This document shows positions 61,951 through 64,000 of a stretch of DNA of 64,000 nt, piece after piece. Made by a program: the position numbers and the translations under genes. How positions within the stretch are numbered: the stretch's first letter is position 1; every line of letters starts with the position of its first letter. The DNA lies in the NCBI RefSeq assembly GCF_000217715.1, contig NC_015666.1, positions 1,996,270 to 2,060,269 of the forward strand, written 5' to 3'. Source of the stretch: Halopiger xanaduensis SH-6 (GTDB lineage Archaea > Halobacteriota > Halobacteria > Halobacteriales > Natrialbaceae). Under the pieces are notes generated by a model. That model did not search any database. It was not told the DNA's origin and was given only the letters and a program-made list of their open reading frames with translations.

Positions 61951-62724
61951 TTAGGGTTCGGGCGGCTCTTCGGGGCCGGTGCCGGAACCTGGTCCCGCAC
62001 CGGATCCCGCGCCCGTTCCCGTTCCGAAGCGGTCGGGTCCGCCGCCGCTCGAGCGAGAACGGGAGCGAGACTTGGACTGAGGCTCCATAACGAGCGTCGC
62101 ACTGATCAGTTCGGCGAGACCGCGCCGCAGCCGCTGGGAGACCGCCGAGTCGGAGATCCCGAGTCGCTCTCCGAGTTCGACGAGCGTCGTCTTTCGGGGG
62201 ACGTCGAAGTAGCCCGCCTCGTAGGCGGCGACGACCAGGTCCCGCTGGGCGTTCGTCAGGCCGAACCGCCGGCGCTGATCCGACCCGACCGCCTCGTGAA
62301 GCTGGGCGAGTTCGATCGAGACGTCGTCCTCGACACAGGCCGTGTAGAACTCCGAGAGATCCTCGTAGGACGGAAAGCGAAGGCGAAAGGTCCACTGGGA
62401 TGCGGTACCCGCGGCGCTCGTCACGATCGCGTCGCTGCTCCGGATCGCCTCGAGGACGCCGTCGAGCCGATCGTCCCACTCGACCCTGACGAGGGCGCTG
62501 TCCTCGAGTTCGTCGACGACGGCGGCGTCGGTGACGTTCCCGTTGTCGTCGAGTTCGTCGACGACCGAGTCGGCGACGTCGGCCGGCACCCAGAGGTACG
62601 GGAGGCTTCCCTCGTCGGCCGGCACCGTCGTCTCGACGGAAACGGTCGCGTCGCGGTCCGCATCGAGGACCGAGCCGAGCGGGAACTCGCTCGCGGGAAT
62701 CGAGACCGTCGCGATGACGCTCAT
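61951..62724 (-). CDS. bacterio-opsin activator-like HTH regulator
   Basis: This is a 257-residue regulator. Residues 1-150 form the GAF-like bacterioopsin-activator sensor domain (MSVIATVSIPASEFPLGSVL, TVSVETTVPADEG) and residues about 165-220 the HTH_10 domain (LTNAQRDLVVAAYEAGYFDVPRKTTLVELGERLGISDSAVSQRLRRGL). The final 35 residues are Gly/Ser-rich. A longer frame begins at 62913, but the ATG at 62724 yields the domain start. Its target is unknown; family members control light or metabolic genes. Confidence 0.85.
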   Translation of the reverse strand: MSVIATVSIPASEFPLGSVLDADRDATVSVETTVPADEGSLPYLWVPADVADSVVDELDDNGNVTDAAVVDELEDSALVRVEWDDRLDGVLEAIRSSDAIVTSAAGTASQWTFRLRFPSYEDLSEFYTACVEDDVSIELAQLHEAVGSDQRRRFGLTNAQRDLVVAAYEAGYFDVPRKTTLVELGERLGISDSAVSQRLRRGLAELISATLVMEPQSKSRSRSRSSGGGPDRFGTGTGAGSGAGPGSGTGPEEPPEP

Positions 62725-62939
62725 CTGTGGCTCCGGCTCCGACTCTCGAGCGCGGTCGAACGGATCGGGGAGCGCTCCAGTTTCGATCCGGTTCCCGTCG
62801 CCGTTCGTTCCGATTTTCGCCGCTTTACGTTCCAACACCGAACGGTACGCTCCGAACGTCGAACACGACTGTACATACGGTTCGTTCGGTAATACATTCA
62901 CAGGTCGATACAAGAATCGGCCGGTTAGATATCGAAGCC

Positions 62940-62947
62940 GTTTAAAT
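62940..62947 (+). promoter_or_regulatory. TATA box upstream of the membrane-hydrolase gene
   Basis: TTTAAATA lies about 64-71 bases before the ATG at 63011, leaving a leader of about 40 nt. Confidence 0.45.
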
Positions 62948-63010
62948 AGCGCTCGCGGCGAAACGCGGTGATTTTATGCCGCCGTTCCGGCTCTCCCCTG
63001 ACGAGGACGA

Positions 63011-63523
63011 ATGTATCAGGTTGGACACTACGGTGCGGCGCTGTTGCTGTACGCGCCGCTCGGTGCGGCCGTCTCGCTGGCGGGGTACGAACCGGCCGCT
63101 CTCCTCGGCGGTCTCGTCTGCGTCGGCCTCTCGACGCTGCCGGACTGCGATCACCGACTGCCGCTGATCGAGCATCGGGGGCCGACCCACACCCTGCTGT
63201 TCGCGGGGCTGGTCGGCGCGGCGCTGGCCGGGACCGTGACAGTCCTCGCCGACGCCTCGGCCTCGCTACTGACCCCCGTCGGCGGGGTCGACGACGCGCA
63301 CGTCGTCGGCTTCGCGTTCGTCGTCGGCGCGCTCTCGATCGTCTCACATCTCCTCGCGGACGCCCTGACGCCGATGGGGATTCGGCCGTTCTGGCCGGTC
63401 TCGAGGCGCCACTACACGCTCAGGGTGACGCGTGCGGCGAACACGATCGCGAACTACGTGCTGTTCGTGGTCGGGGTCGGCGCCGTCGCGGTCGCCGTCG
63501 CAGCCGTGAGGCTGTTCGGCTGA
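63011..63523 (+). CDS. membrane-bound metal-dependent hydrolase (YdjM/DUF457 family)
   Basis: This is a 170-residue protein with four or five membrane helices and metal-ligand residues: GHYGAA near residue 5, LPDCDHRLPLIEHRGPTHTLLF (about 43-64), and SHLLADALTPMGIRPFWPVS (about 113-132). The family is YdjM, named as an inner-membrane metal-dependent hydrolase; the substrate is not known. Expressed from its own promoter. Confidence 0.85.
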   Translation: MYQVGHYGAALLLYAPLGAAVSLAGYEPAALLGGLVCVGLSTLPDCDHRLPLIEHRGPTHTLLFAGLVGAALAGTVTVLADASASLLTPVGGVDDAHVVGFAFVVGALSIVSHLLADALTPMGIRPFWPVSRRHYTLRVTRAANTIANYVLFVVGVGAVAVAVAAVRLFG

Positions 63524-63571
63524 GTCGCGCGGGTCGTCGGAGGAAAGCAGAAGCGACGCGCCTCGAGCGCG

Positions 63572-63997
63572 TTACGGCGAGCGCGTCGCGGCGGTCCGGC
63601 TTCGGTAGATGCCGGCGCCGAACGCGACGGCGAGGACGGCCGCGAGGGCGACGTAGAGTCCGTCGAGAGCGGGACTGTACGTCATGACCGTCCGGCGGCC
63701 GAGGTAGGCGACCGCGAGAACGAGGACGGCCGACCCGGACAGCAGCCACCGCAGGAGCCGATCGTCGAACCGGCGCCGACTGCCCATCGTGGCGACGATG
63801 ATCGCGGCCAGCAGGGCGAGCGTCGCGGCGTACTGGAGCAACTGGACCGTCGGCGAGTAGTCGGTCACCAGCCCCAGGTCGGTCGGGCTGAGCGCGACGT
63901 GTAGCGGCACCGCGACGAGGCCGAACCCGAGCGCGCCGGTGACGGCCCCGGCGGTCAGCGACGACTCCCAAACGAGGACGGTCGCGACGGCGAACAT
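63572..63997 (-). CDS. hypothetical membrane protein (possibly extending past the window)
   Basis: This is at least 141 residues with about four helices (VTGALGFGLVAVPLHVALS, LLQYAATLALLAAIIVATM, LLRWLLSGSAVLVLAVAYLG, GLYVALAAVLAVAFGAGI). The first visible Met is near the window edge at 63997; a more upstream start beyond 64000 cannot be excluded. A basic tail RSRTAATRSP ends it. Family unknown. Confidence 0.65.
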   Translation of the reverse strand: MFAVATVLVWESSLTAGAVTGALGFGLVAVPLHVALSPTDLGLVTDYSPTVQLLQYAATLALLAAIIVATMGSRRRFDDRLLRWLLSGSAVLVLAVAYLGRRTVMTYSPALDGLYVALAAVLAVAFGAGIYRSRTAATRSP

Positions 63998-64000
63998 CGA

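Overview
The window is a chromosomal segment of a halophilic archaeon (Halobacteria). The evidence is high G+C with many CTCGAG-type words, strongly acidic proteins, TATA-driven genes with almost no leader, haloarchaeal gene sets (rpa1-rpap1-rpe, pccB/pccX/pccA, queD-queE-queC, bacterio-opsin-activator-type HTH regulators, TFS) and a haloarchaeal 5S rRNA gene with its t-element. The Haloterrigena/Natrinema type (Natrialbales) seems likely, but this is a judgement from protein similarity in memory, not a computed placement. I see no CRISPR array, insertion sequence, integrase or convincing tRNA gene. The segment is mostly housekeeping, with one accessory-looking island.

Layout. 1-9 kb: partial membrane protein, atypical kinase, aldehyde dehydrogenase, SRPBCC protein coupled to a nitrilase-family hydrolase, PhoU-like regulator, NAD-kinase-like protein and a MoaB/CinA-like protein, with several tiny membrane proteins. 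9-12 kb: a wHTH protein and the preQ0/archaeosine genes queD-queE-queC. 12-17.9 kb: two oxidoreductases, a membrane protein and an SF1 (SMUBP2-like) helicase. 18-22 kb: replication protein A operon rpa1-rpap1-rpe. 22-30 kb: molybdopterin-fold protein, NSS transporter, then acyl-CoA carboxylase genes pccB-pccX and pccA, separated by a methyltransferase and a stand-alone 5S rRNA gene. 30.4-35 kb: the island of most interest. 35-45.8 kb: HD phosphohydrolase, DNA ligase, GCS2-like ligase, CofD (F420) with a DUS-like protein, a degenerate receiver protein and a RecJ/DHH protein. 46-54 kb: UspA, GntP permease, JAMM protease coupled to FAD synthase RibL, IlvD, MobA and a GHMP-fold pterin-pathway enzyme. 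54-64 kb: RecA/KaiC-like protein without a normal Walker A, coiled-coil and zinc proteins, TFS, cupredoxin, DNA polymerase IV, a DnaJ-membrane protein, uracil-DNA glycosylase, an HTH activator and a membrane hydrolase.

The standout region is 30394-35035. A radical SAM/SPASM enzyme is divergent from a PaaB-like small protein of the Htur_1727 candidate-RiPP type. Next to them are a pilin-like protein, a 100-residue protein with a C-terminal Cys-Gly-Cys-Gly-Gly motif (the CGCGG candidate-RiPP type), a MoaD/ubiquitin-like protein that ends in Cys-Cys instead of Gly-Gly, and a 12-helix membrane protein with haem-ligand-like histidines. Together these look like an undescribed peptide- or protein-modification system, possibly tied to haem or metal handling. 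The second surprise is the orphan 5S rRNA gene, which keeps its tRNA-like processing element and sits between the split pcc genes.
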